A stretch of DNA of 28,736 nt from Spirochaetales bacterium (GTDB lineage: Bacteria > Spirochaetota > Spirochaetia > DAHUYW01): contig DAHUYW010000047.1 in NCBI GenBank assembly GCA_027306915.1, forward strand, positions 1 to 28,736, given 5' to 3'. Under the pieces are notes generated by a model, which searched no databases, was not told where the DNA came from, and saw nothing but the letters and a program-made list of their open reading frames with translations. Every line of letters begins with the position of its first letter. The first letter of the stretch is position 1. A program made the translations under genes and the position numbers. Shown here in pieces: positions 8,451-15,849 of this stretch.

Positions 8451-9938
8451 CTATCTCGGCCCCGAGGGCTCGACCCGGTTGCGGCCTTCGGACTTCGCTC
8501 GGTAGAGCGCCTCGTCGGCGGCGCGGATAAGCTCGTCGATCGTCTCCGTCATTTCAGCAGAGAGGGCTGAGACTCCAAAGCTTCCGGTCACGCGCAGCTC
8601 GGTGTCGCCCGAGGCGATGCCGCCGGAGGCAATCGCCGTCCGCAGCCGGTCGGCCACCCCAAGCGCCGCCTTCAAGTCAGTCTCCGGCAGCAGCAGCACG
8701 AACTCTTCGCCCCCGTAGCGGCAGATGACGTCGGAGGCTCGAAGGGCCTTCCGAAGTCGGGCCGCAGTTTCGGCCAGCACCAGGTCGCCTGCCTGGTGGC
8801 CGAAGCTGTCGTTGATCAACTTAAAGTGATCCAGATCGAGCATGATGACCGCTACCGGTCGGCGCCCCCTGCGAGCACGCTCCAACTCCACGGCCGCGAG
8901 GTCGAAGAAATGACGGCGCGAGAAGAGGTGCGTAAGGGGATCGTGGATGGCAAGCGCCTTGAGCTCCTGAGCAAGCTGGAACTGGCGTGTTGTGTCGTTA
9001 AGAATGATCACCTTGCCCAGGCTCCGGCCTCGCCGTCTGTTCACGGGAGAGAGGGTGACGTCGAAGCAGTGGGTGGCTCCCTGCACGGTTACGAACGCCT
9101 CGATTGTCCGGCGCTCGCCCGAGCGGGCAAGCGCAACGATCTCGCGCTCTTCGGTGAGGATCTTCTCCATCGATTCGCCGACGCGCTCGGCTGAAAGCTG
9201 CGGGAAGATGCCGCGGGCAGCTCGGTTGAAGTCGACGAGGCAGCTCTCGTCGTCGAGGATGATGGCTCCCTCAGCCATGGCCTCGAACGCCCGAGCCTGA
9301 GCGATGGGGGTGAAGTTCAGCATGCGGTAGCGAAAGAGCGCGTAGGCGAAAAGGGAGGCCGCGACGGCAAGAAAGAGCGGGCTCAGATCGAGCCGGTGGG
9401 GGGTAAGCCCGGCTATGTACAGGGCATAGCCGGATGCCGCGACAAGCATCCCTGCGTCGATGATGATCGCCTGCATGCGGCGGACGCCCGTCGAATGCAG
9501 CACCAGGCGTGAGACAAGAAACACCGCGACAACCATGGCGCCGCTCAGGTAAATCTGATGCACGATGTAGAAGGGGCCTCTGTCAAAAGCGATCGAATGA
9601 ATGAGGCCGTCCACCTTCAAACGGGGGTTCACGTAGAAAAGACGATGAAGCTTCGTCGTCTCCTGCATGAAAAGGGTGAGTAGGGAGGGAGCGAGGAGAA
9701 GGGCTACCAGGAGCCGCCTGTGGCGCAGGGAGATTGATGCAAAATCCATACCGAACAACACGAGCACCGCCGGTATGAACGCAATCCCGAGGTACTCGAG
9801 GTGGGTCCAGGCCAGGCCTATGCGCTCGGTGGGGCTCATGAACTCGAATCCGAATCCGAAGCTGTAGAGGGTGAGGCACGCCATAAGGGCGGCGAACGGC
9901 ATAGCCGCGCGCACCTTGCGCCGGGTCGAAGCGATCAC
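8451..9938 (-). CDS. 7TM-PAS-GGDEF diguanylate cyclase (canonical start truncates helix 1)
   Basis: A membrane diguanylate cyclase making c-di-GMP from two GTP. From the first canonical start (GTG 9938, 495 residues) the domains are: six membrane helices (about 11-205) of the histidine-kinase-type 7TM sensor module, a PAS domain (about 212-320), and a GGDEF domain (about 330-490) with active site 'GGEEF' (409-413), metal aspartate in 'DLDHFK', and an intact product-inhibition site 'RASD' (400-403) five residues upstream. The GTG has no ribosome site, and the frame upstream encodes the missing first helix, so the true protein begins earlier. The best candidate is CTG at 10017-10019 with GGAGG nine bases upstream, giving a start 'LDRIATYSLN' directly before helix 1. 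Last of three signalling genes after the cyclase and HEAT genes. The enzyme should be active; the sensed signal is unknown. Confidence 0.88.
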   Translation of the reverse strand: MIASTRRKVRAAMPFAALMACLTLYSFGFGFEFMSPTERIGLAWTHLEYLGIAFIPAVLVLFGMDFASISLRHRRLLVALLLAPSLLTLFMQETTKLHRLFYVNPRLKVDGLIHSIAFDRGPFYIVHQIYLSGAMVVAVFLVSRLVLHSTGVRRMQAIIIDAGMLVAASGYALYIAGLTPHRLDLSPLFLAVAASLFAYALFRYRMLNFTPIAQARAFEAMAEGAIILDDESCLVDFNRAARGIFPQLSAERVGESMEKILTEEREIVALARSGERRTIEAFVTVQGATHCFDVTLSPVNRRRGRSLGKVIILNDTTRQFQLAQELKALAIHDPLTHLFSRRHFFDLAAVELERARRGRRPVAVIMLDLDHFKLINDSFGHQAGDLVLAETAARLRKALRASDVICRYGGEEFVLLLPETDLKAALGVADRLRTAIASGGIASGDTELRVTGSFGVSALSAEMTETIDELIRAADEALYRAKSEGRNRVEPSGPR

Positions 9939-10076
9939 CGCGAGGGAGGCGGTAAGGAATGCGGAGGCGAATGCGCCCGCGCTTACAAGGTTCAGGCTGT
10001 ATGTCGCAATTCGATCCAGACTCCAAGACCTCCGGGGCAGAGTCTACCTGAATGCCTCCTTTGTAGGTAGCTCCAT
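9939..10076 (-). other. in-frame 5' extension of the 7TM-GGDEF gene, interrupted by TAG
   Basis: Read in the frame of the GGDEF gene, this stretch begins with ATG (10074-10076), which has GGGAG nine bases upstream, runs ten codons ('MELPTKEAFR'), hits TAG at 10044-10046, and then continues open for 35 codons to the GTG at 9938. These 35 codons contain no ATG, GTG or TTG. Their second half, roughly 'ATYSLNLVSAGAFASAFLTA', is a clear membrane helix that completes the seven-helix sensor. Translation must therefore begin at a non-canonical codon (CTG 10017-10019 is best placed) or pass the TAG. Confidence 0.6.
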
Positions 10077-10101
10077 ACGATGATGCTCCCTCGACGACCT
10101 G

Positions 10102-12684
10102 CTATAGCTCTTTTGCCTTCAGACGCTCGAGCGCCCAGCGAGTGTACTTGCGTACCCGTCGCTCCGGATCGGCCTGAAGCGAAATGAGGATCTCCGCACC
10201 CTCTTCGGTCTCGAGCTTCTCCAATGCCCGCACTACCTGCACCCGCACGTTCTGATCAGGGTCGCGGGCTGCCTCGACAATCCCTCGAAACGCCGCGTTC
10301 GTTCCTACGAGGGAGAGCTTCTCTGCAGCCTCACGGCGAACAGCCGGGTCGCGATGGGCAAGCCTCCGTATGGTTGCCTCGACGAATCCCAGCTCATCGA
10401 GGATCTGGGCGACATGGGGCCGCAGCGAGCCGATCTCTTCGCGCAGCAATCCTAGCAACGCTTCTTGACCGACCGCTCCCATGCGGCGAAAGGCCGGAGT
10501 GAGCTTCTCACGGAGAACGGGATCGGCATCCTTGAACTTGTCGATGAGATGGCTCAGCCGGCGGGCGTCGGTCTTTCGCGCAAGGGCGTCAAGAATCGGG
10601 TCGGCCAAGCCGTCGTGGATCGACAGGGCTCCAATCAGCAGATCGGTCGCGCTGTCCTGCCCCGATGACCCGAGTCCCCAGAGCGCCGCCAGGCGGACAG
10701 AATCAATCTCATTTTCGTCGTCGACCGTCTTTTGGAGCTCGCCGACCAGGTCATCCGAGCCGGCTTTTCCGATGGCCTGGGCTGCGGCTATGCGCACCTC
10801 CTCGACCGGATCGCGAAGTCTGTCCACGGCCTGGTGAAGTGAGCGCGTGTCTCCAAAAAGGACGAGCGCGGAGATCGCCGCGGAACGGACGCTCGGATCG
10901 GCGTCATCGACAGCGGCGCGTATCATTTTCAAGAAATCCCGCTTCCCGGTCGCAGGCAGCGAGATTATCACTGCCGCGCGGACCGAGGTGTCGTGTCCCT
11001 CGACCAGGCGGGTCACCGCCGCGTCGAACTCCTCGCCATGGACGGCCGAAAGATTTGCCGCAAGCTCCTGCGCCGGATCGGGCGACAGGAGGTAGAAATG
11101 CTCAAGCACAAAGTCAAGCAGGTAGGGCCGGCTCATCGCCGCGAGGGCCCGCAGGGCATCAACCCTTACGGTTTTGGGAAGCTGACCGTGAATGTCCTGA
11201 ACAATGTCGATAAGCTGAGGGACTACCAGATGATCGGGAAGGCGGGCTATGAGCTGGACGAGTCCCTCCCGAGCCGCAAAATCGACGTCGCGCAGGAGGC
11301 TTAAGGCCACGTCGACGAAAAGCTCCTCGCCGCGTGCGGGAACGTGCTGCAGCATCTCGCTTACCTCGGCGTACTCCGTCTTACGGGCCAGAATCTCCTG
11401 GAAGAGCAGACGGAGCGCATCCTCGTCCCCTCGCTCTTCGATGCAACGGAGGGCCTCGGCTCGCAGCTCCTGCTGGTGCTCGGAGTTGCCGAGGCCGCGG
11501 AGGGCTCGTTCTGCGACATGCGGGATGAGCGAGCGCGGCCCGTGAGTCGAAAGCAGCTTCAAGGCCATGAGCAGGGTGCCGGCGCTGCCGCTGCCGCGCG
11601 CCTCGTTGAGAAAGGCCGTCACGTCGACCTCCACCGCATTACGGAGGAGGCGAAGATGGCGATCGAAGGTGTCCCTGTCTCCCAAGTCGGCGGTTGTGAT
11701 CATCCGCTGGAGAATGCCCTCACGAAGGAGGTACCGCGCGGCGGTCGCGCGCAGCTCCAGCTTGTCCTGGCCAAGCGCACCGAGGGCGAGGTCTCGGTCG
11801 GTCTCGGATCCCGGCGCAAGAAGATCCAGGACGTGGAGCGCTTCGAAGCTCGCAAGCGACGCGGGATCGGGATGGTAGCGGTCGGGGAACTCCTTCTGGA
11901 TGCGCTCTCGCGCCGCCTTGCGCACGGCGAAGACGGTATCGCGCAGCACGAGATCGTAGAGCGATTCATAGAGACGATCCGATTCGCCGGTGGCAAAGGA
12001 CGGCACCACGAGCCTCCGTATCTGGAACGCTCCGTCATGAAAGGCATCCCACAGCGCATTGCGGGAGAGATCACCCTCGTCGTTGAGAATGATGTTCACG
12101 GCAAAATGGCGGACGCGCCAATCCGGATCTCCCGCCATCTCTCGAACACGGTCGACGGAATCCTTGAGGAGGGCGAGAGCCCTTCTGCCGTCGAATTGTT
12201 CCCCGCCTCCGGCGCGCGCCATCTCCCTGAGGGAGTAGAAGGCGTCCTTGCCCTCGAACCATTTCAGAAAGCGCTCGCCCTGGCGGGGGTGTCCGAGCGC
12301 TAGGAGAAAACAGGGCCAAAGATCCTCGCCCCCGCCGAAGGTCAGGACGCGCCTGAAGTCACCGGCGCGCGGGCGTCGGGACAGCCGCCGAACCCACAGA
12401 TGGGTGACTCCGAGCTGATGAGGGATGGCGGCGTGCTCCTCGTTCGACTTCGCGATCCGCTCGATCATCCGGGAGCGTCGAAGCAGAACCTTGTCGGGAT
12501 ACCGTCGGCGGAATTCCGCGCGCCCTTCCTTGCCGCCCCTTGCGGTCTCCCGAAGGCGCGCGGCGAACCGCGAGCGCGCGACGAGCCACAAGACGAGCGC
12601 GGCGACAATGACGAGCAGGGCGACGCCCGCCGCAGCGTAGATCCCCCAATCTTGTTTGAGAAATCCGAAGAGCTCTCTATCCAC
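10102..12684 (-). CDS. membrane-anchored HEAT-repeat protein
   Basis: An 860-residue protein with one N-terminal membrane helix (about 15-36), a basic cytoplasmic stretch (38-80), and then a long solenoid of HEAT-like helical repeats to the C-terminus. Typical repeat units are 'DDADPSVRSAAISALVLFG', 'DPVEEVRIAAAQAIGKAG', 'RDPAVRREAAEKLSLVG' and 'DPDQNVRVQVVRALEKLE', each with the conserved D-x-x-x-V-R-x-x-A pattern. No catalytic motif is visible, so the likely role is a protein-binding scaffold at the inner membrane. Start is GTG 12684 with AAGGAGG five bases upstream. It lies 40 bases after the adenylate-type cyclase gene and 26 bases before the upstream ATG of the GGDEF gene, so the three are probably one transcript and the scaffold may bring them together. 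That partnership is inference from position only. Confidence 0.85.
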   Translation of the reverse strand: MDRELFGFLKQDWGIYAAAGVALLVIVAALVLWLVARSRFAARLRETARGGKEGRAEFRRRYPDKVLLRRSRMIERIAKSNEEHAAIPHQLGVTHLWVRRLSRRPRAGDFRRVLTFGGGEDLWPCFLLALGHPRQGERFLKWFEGKDAFYSLREMARAGGGEQFDGRRALALLKDSVDRVREMAGDPDWRVRHFAVNIILNDEGDLSRNALWDAFHDGAFQIRRLVVPSFATGESDRLYESLYDLVLRDTVFAVRKAARERIQKEFPDRYHPDPASLASFEALHVLDLLAPGSETDRDLALGALGQDKLELRATAARYLLREGILQRMITTADLGDRDTFDRHLRLLRNAVEVDVTAFLNEARGSGSAGTLLMALKLLSTHGPRSLIPHVAERALRGLGNSEHQQELRAEALRCIEERGDEDALRLLFQEILARKTEYAEVSEMLQHVPARGEELFVDVALSLLRDVDFAAREGLVQLIARLPDHLVVPQLIDIVQDIHGQLPKTVRVDALRALAAMSRPYLLDFVLEHFYLLSPDPAQELAANLSAVHGEEFDAAVTRLVEGHDTSVRAAVIISLPATGKRDFLKMIRAAVDDADPSVRSAAISALVLFGDTRSLHQAVDRLRDPVEEVRIAAAQAIGKAGSDDLVGELQKTVDDENEIDSVRLAALWGLGSSGQDSATDLLIGALSIHDGLADPILDALARKTDARRLSHLIDKFKDADPVLREKLTPAFRRMGAVGQEALLGLLREEIGSLRPHVAQILDELGFVEATIRRLAHRDPAVRREAAEKLSLVGTNAAFRGIVEAARDPDQNVRVQVVRALEKLETEEGAEILISLQADPERRVRKYTRWALERLKAKEL

Positions 12685-12724
12685 GCGGGCCTCCTTCGCC
12701 TCGAGCGGGACGGCGGCGCGACCG

Positions 12725-14149
12725 TCAGCTGACGCGGGCGAGCACGCTAAAGATGTGGATGGGCTGCGTCTTTCCCTTCACCTTGACCGGTTTCAGCTCC
12801 TTGAGCTTGAACTGGTCACCCAGCCGGTCACGGGTGTCTTGGGTGATGATAACCTCCCCGCCCTTGGCAACCCCCTCAAGGCGCGCCGCCACGTTCACGG
12901 TGTCGCCGATTACGGAGTAGTTGAGACGCCGCGCGCTTCCGAGGTTTCCTGCCACGAGCGGTCCGGTGTGCAATCCGATCCCTACCTGCAGCTTGGATGC
13001 ATCACCCTTGAAGAAGGTGCGCTTGCTGCTCTTGATGCGCTCCTGAATCTCCAACGCGGCGCTCACCCCTTCGATCGCATCGAACTCTTCAGACTGCATC
13101 GGAACGCCCCACGCAGCCATGATGGCGTCCCCGATGAACTTGTCGATGAATCCCCGGTGTCGGATGATGATCTCGACCGCCTCGCTGAAGTAGGCGTTCA
13201 GCACCTCGATGATGTACTCGGGCGGCTGATTCTCCGAGAAGGCGGTGTAGCCGCGAATGTCGCCGAAAAAGACGGTTGCGTTCTTCTTGTCGCCGCCCGG
13301 CTTCACCAGCTCAGGGTGCTGAACCAGGGTCTCCACCACGTCGTTCGACAGGTAGCGGGCGAACATGTCCTTGATAAGCCTCCGCTCCTCGACGACCACC
13401 TCGAAGCGGCTCTTGAGCGCCTGTTCGGCCGTCTGGTCGGTAAAGAGCAGGGTCAAGCCTTCGAGCCTGCCGCGCCGCGAGCGAAGCGGCGAGACGTTGA
13501 GCGAGAAGTCAATCGATTTGCCGCTCCCCTGAAAGATCCCCTCGATGCCGAGGATTTCGCGGTTTTCGGCAAGCGCCTTGCGGATTTCTTTGAGCACCGC
13601 CCGGTCAAAAGCGTTTGCGAAGACCGCTTCGAGAGTCCGGCCGACCGAGGCTTCCGCGAGGTCGAAGCGATCCGCCGCGATCTTGTTGAAGTAGCGAATG
13701 GTGCCGGCTTCGTCGGTGGCGACGAGGAGATTCGTCATGGAGGAGAAGATGTTCTCCTGGTAGCGCTCGAGGAGCGCGATCTCGTTGAGCCGCTGCCGGA
13801 GCTCGTCGTTGAGCCGGGCGTTGTGAAACATATTGCCGGCCATCCTGCCGAACGAATCGAGAAACGTAAACCTGTCGCGGTTGAAATGGCAGGATCTGCG
13901 CGAATTGAGCACAAGGATTCCGAGCTGCGCGCGGGGGGTTGAAAGCGGAAGCGCTATCCCGCTCTGCATGCTCGGTGCCAGGTAGATATCCGAAAAAAAG
14001 GAGTCGCCGGGCGAGTTCACGACGAGCGTCTCCCCGCACTCGCGCAGGAAGGCTACGAGCTCGGTGTCGCCGGCCATGGAGTCCGCCACCGGCGCGGCTC
14101 CGCGACGATAGAAGAGCGTCAGCCTGCTTTCGGGGTTATCGGGCTCCAC
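12725..14149 (-). CDS. GAF-PAS class III adenylate/guanylate cyclase (canonical start truncates GAF domain)
   Basis: A soluble nucleotide cyclase, 474 residues from the first canonical start (GTG 14149): partial GAF domain (1-110), PAS domain (about 128-240), linker helix and class III cyclase domain (about 288-470). Both metal aspartates are present, Asp297 in 'FFGDIRG' and Asp341 in 'DKFIGDAIM', as are the transition-state residues Asn419 and Arg423 in 'GDTVNVAARLE'. Lys337 and Asp416 at the purine-specifying positions favour ATP, so cAMP is the likely product. The enzyme works as a dimer. GTG 14149 has no ribosome site and cuts the GAF domain after its first helix; the same frame upstream encodes that helix without any ATG, GTG or TTG, up to an in-frame TAG. 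It has its own promoter at 14398-14426 and is followed by the HEAT gene after 40 bases. Confidence 0.9.
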   Translation of the reverse strand: MEPDNPESRLTLFYRRGAAPVADSMAGDTELVAFLRECGETLVVNSPGDSFFSDIYLAPSMQSGIALPLSTPRAQLGILVLNSRRSCHFNRDRFTFLDSFGRMAGNMFHNARLNDELRQRLNEIALLERYQENIFSSMTNLLVATDEAGTIRYFNKIAADRFDLAEASVGRTLEAVFANAFDRAVLKEIRKALAENREILGIEGIFQGSGKSIDFSLNVSPLRSRRGRLEGLTLLFTDQTAEQALKSRFEVVVEERRLIKDMFARYLSNDVVETLVQHPELVKPGGDKKNATVFFGDIRGYTAFSENQPPEYIIEVLNAYFSEAVEIIIRHRGFIDKFIGDAIMAAWGVPMQSEEFDAIEGVSAALEIQERIKSSKRTFFKGDASKLQVGIGLHTGPLVAGNLGSARRLNYSVIGDTVNVAARLEGVAKGGEVIITQDTRDRLGDQFKLKELKPVKVKGKTQPIHIFSVLARVS

Positions 14150-14299
14150 GAAGAGGTAGAGGGCGGCGAGGTCGGAACGGGTGACGTCGAGCGCCTGCTC
14201 AACGAGAACAGAAACGAGCCCGTTCAGCCGCCGCTCGCGCGTGAGACGGGCGCTCGCGCGGACGAGCTAATCCAGCGCGCCTGAGGACTGTACGGCCAT
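14150..14299 (-). other. in-frame 5' extension of the class III cyclase gene, interrupted by TAG
   Basis: In the cyclase frame, ATG at 14297-14299 (GAGGGG close upstream) runs ten codons, 'MAVQSSGALD', to TAG at 14267-14269, then stays open for 39 codons to the GTG at 14149. The part after TAG begins 'LVRASARLTRERRLNGLVSV' and continues 'LVEQALDVTRSDLAALYLF', which is the usual first helix and first strand of a GAF domain. The helix pattern starts before the TAG ('LD') and continues after it, so the homology appears to span the stop. No canonical start lies between. A CTG at 14225-14227 is possible but has only a weak ribosome site. Confidence 0.6.
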
Positions 14300-14397
14300 A
14301 ACCCCTCGGCTACCAGATCATGGTGATGCTTCGTCTCTGCTTCGATTGCCGCCGGCGCGAGCTTTCTCGTGCTGCTCGGTGCAACTCCGTCGATCGA

Positions 14398-14426
14398 AGT
14401 ATAGCAGGCGAGGCGGGGGCTGTCCA
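14398..14426 (-). promoter_or_regulatory. promoter of the class III cyclase gene
   Basis: TGGACA (14421-14426, five of six) and TATACT (14398-14403, five of six) on the minus strand with a 17-base spacer. Transcription would begin near 14391, about 92 bases before the in-frame ATG at 14299. It separates the second-messenger genes from the ECF-coaX genes upstream, so they can be expressed independently. The leader contains the short frame ATG-ATC-TGG-TAG (14311-14322) just before the start region, possibly by chance. Confidence 0.6.
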
Positions 14427-14488
14427 TGCCGCCGGGGCGGAAGGTGCCGCCTTGTGGAGACGCAAGCTCTGCCGCCGGTCTTCGGCGC

Positions 14489-15274
14489 CTAGATATTCCG
14501 AACGGCGATGAGCGCGAGCCCGTCCAGGGTGAGCCAGGGCTCGAACTCTCCGAGACTTGTCGTGAGGGGCAGCAGGTAGCGGGCCTGGTCCCCGGTGGAG
14601 ATGATGTGCGCCGTTCCGCCGAGCTCGGCGCGGATGCGTCCGACGAGCCCCTCGACGAGCCCGACATAGCCGAAGACTATCCCCGCCTGAAGGGAGTGGA
14701 CCGTGTTTTTCCCGATCGCCGTGGGGGGCGCCGCGTACTCGACAAGACGCAGCTGCGCTGCATCCCGGACGAGCGCTTCGGCCGCGGGCTGGAGACCGGG
14801 AGCAATCGCTACGCCGAGCAGGTCGCCTGCGTCGTTGACCGCCGCGAAGGTGAGCGCCGTCCCGAAGGCGACGATGATGGAGGCCGAGCGGTAGCGTTCG
14901 TAGGCCGCAACCGCGTTGGTGACGATGTCGGCGCCGACCTCCACGGGATTGTCCGTGCGGATGCGGATACCGGTGCGGATTCCCGGCCCCACGACTATCG
15001 GTTTCCTCTCCATCTCCCCATCGAGCATCTCGGCGATAACTGCGGTGAGCGGAGGTACGACGCTGCTCACCACGGCGGTGTCGATGTCTTTGAAGGAGAC
15101 GTCGATCCGCGCAAGGAGGTCGCGAAAGGTGATGGCGTACTCGTCGGGGGTTTTCGAGCGGACCGTGCCCACGCGAAAGCGGCGCTCCCAACTCCCCCTC
15201 CGCCGTATGCCGAGCTTGATGTTCGAGTTGCCGATGTCGATCGCGAGGATGACCCCCGGGGATCCGTCAGTCAA
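14489..15274 (-). CDS. coaX: type III pantothenate kinase
   Basis: Phosphorylates pantothenate, the first step of coenzyme A synthesis. The 261-residue protein has the phosphate-binding motif 'AIDIGNSN' (Asp13), the catalytic aspartate of the GAD motif in 'VEVGADIVTNA' (Asp116), and the 'FGTA-TF' loop (137-143). I chose TTG 15272-15274 as the start: it has AAGGGGG six bases upstream and puts the DxGN motif near the N-terminus as in the family; the open frame runs further up to 15343 but lies inside the upstream gene. The start overlaps the stop of the ECF S-component gene by eight bases, so translation is probably coupled. Two deviations: the residue before 'FGTA' is Ala136 where the family usually has Asp, and 'TTFD' is 'LTFA'. 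The enzyme may still be active because the two key aspartates remain. Confidence 0.88.
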   Translation of the reverse strand: MTDGSPGVILAIDIGNSNIKLGIRRRGSWERRFRVGTVRSKTPDEYAITFRDLLARIDVSFKDIDTAVVSSVVPPLTAVIAEMLDGEMERKPIVVGPGIRTGIRIRTDNPVEVGADIVTNAVAAYERYRSASIIVAFGTALTFAAVNDAGDLLGVAIAPGLQPAAEALVRDAAQLRLVEYAAPPTAIGKNTVHSLQAGIVFGYVGLVEGLVGRIRAELGGTAHIISTGDQARYLLPLTTSLGEFEPWLTLDGLALIAVRNI

Positions 15275-15824
15275 GCTGAGCCCCCTTGCGGCCGTAGGCG
15301 ACCCGTTTCCACGCCGCCACGACCGCCAGGGTAAGGACCGCATTGGCGACCGCCTCAGGCGCTCCGTTCACGCCGGCAATGGTCGCGATGAGCCCCCAGT
15401 GCAGGTAGCCGTAGAGCCCGAGCATTCCGAGGACGAGCACCGTGTTCGTAAGGCTGCCACCAAGGCCGGCAAGCACGAGCGCGGTGGGAAGATTCCGCTT
15501 TTCGAGGGCACGGTAGACAAGCCAGGCCACGAGCCCGATAAAAAGACGCGGGAGCACCGAGATGAGCGGGTTGGTGAACCAGGCGTCCGTAGGACCCGCC
15601 GGCGCCATGGCCGCCTCGACCAGGCTGGAAACCCCAAACAGGAAGCCTATGATGGTTCCCACCACGGGCCCCTCGAGGACCGCGCCGATGATCACGGGGG
15701 CGGCCATGATCGTAAGCGACGCGCCTGCAAACCAGGGAATGAACCCAGGGTGCAGCGGCGGGGCGCCGAGGAAGATGGCAACGGCGCTCAGGACGCCGGC
15801 AACTGCAATCTTTCGTGCATTCAT
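15267..15824 (-). CDS. ECF transporter S component (predicted pantothenate-specific)
   Basis: A 185-residue, very hydrophobic protein with five to six membrane helices, the size and pattern of the substrate-binding S component of energy-coupling-factor vitamin importers. The ATG at 15822-15824 has AAGGAG six bases upstream; the open frame extends much further upstream but only as the shadow of ecfT. It lies 25 bases after ecfT and its stop overlaps the coaX start by eight bases. S components of this class take up vitamins or metals together with EcfA and EcfT. Fixed coupling to pantothenate kinase points to pantothenate (a PanT-type role); this substrate call is inference from context, not from a substrate-binding motif. 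No riboswitch upstream of this gene is apparent. Confidence 0.8.
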   Translation of the reverse strand: MNARKIAVAGVLSAVAIFLGAPPLHPGFIPWFAGASLTIMAAPVIIGAVLEGPVVGTIIGFLFGVSSLVEAAMAPAGPTDAWFTNPLISVLPRLFIGLVAWLVYRALEKRNLPTALVLAGLGGSLTNTVLVLGMLGLYGYLHWGLIATIAGVNGAPEAVANAVLTLAVVAAWKRVAYGRKGAQLD

Positions 15825-15849
15825 AACTTTCTCCTTGTTTTCTGACCTT

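Noticed and set aside
14267..14269. Genome-wide reassignment of TAG to an amino acid
   Set aside because: TAG ends the phosphofructokinase, phospholipase, PfkB-type kinase, HEAT, GGDEF, coaX and EAL genes at the expected family lengths, so it is a normal stop codon here.
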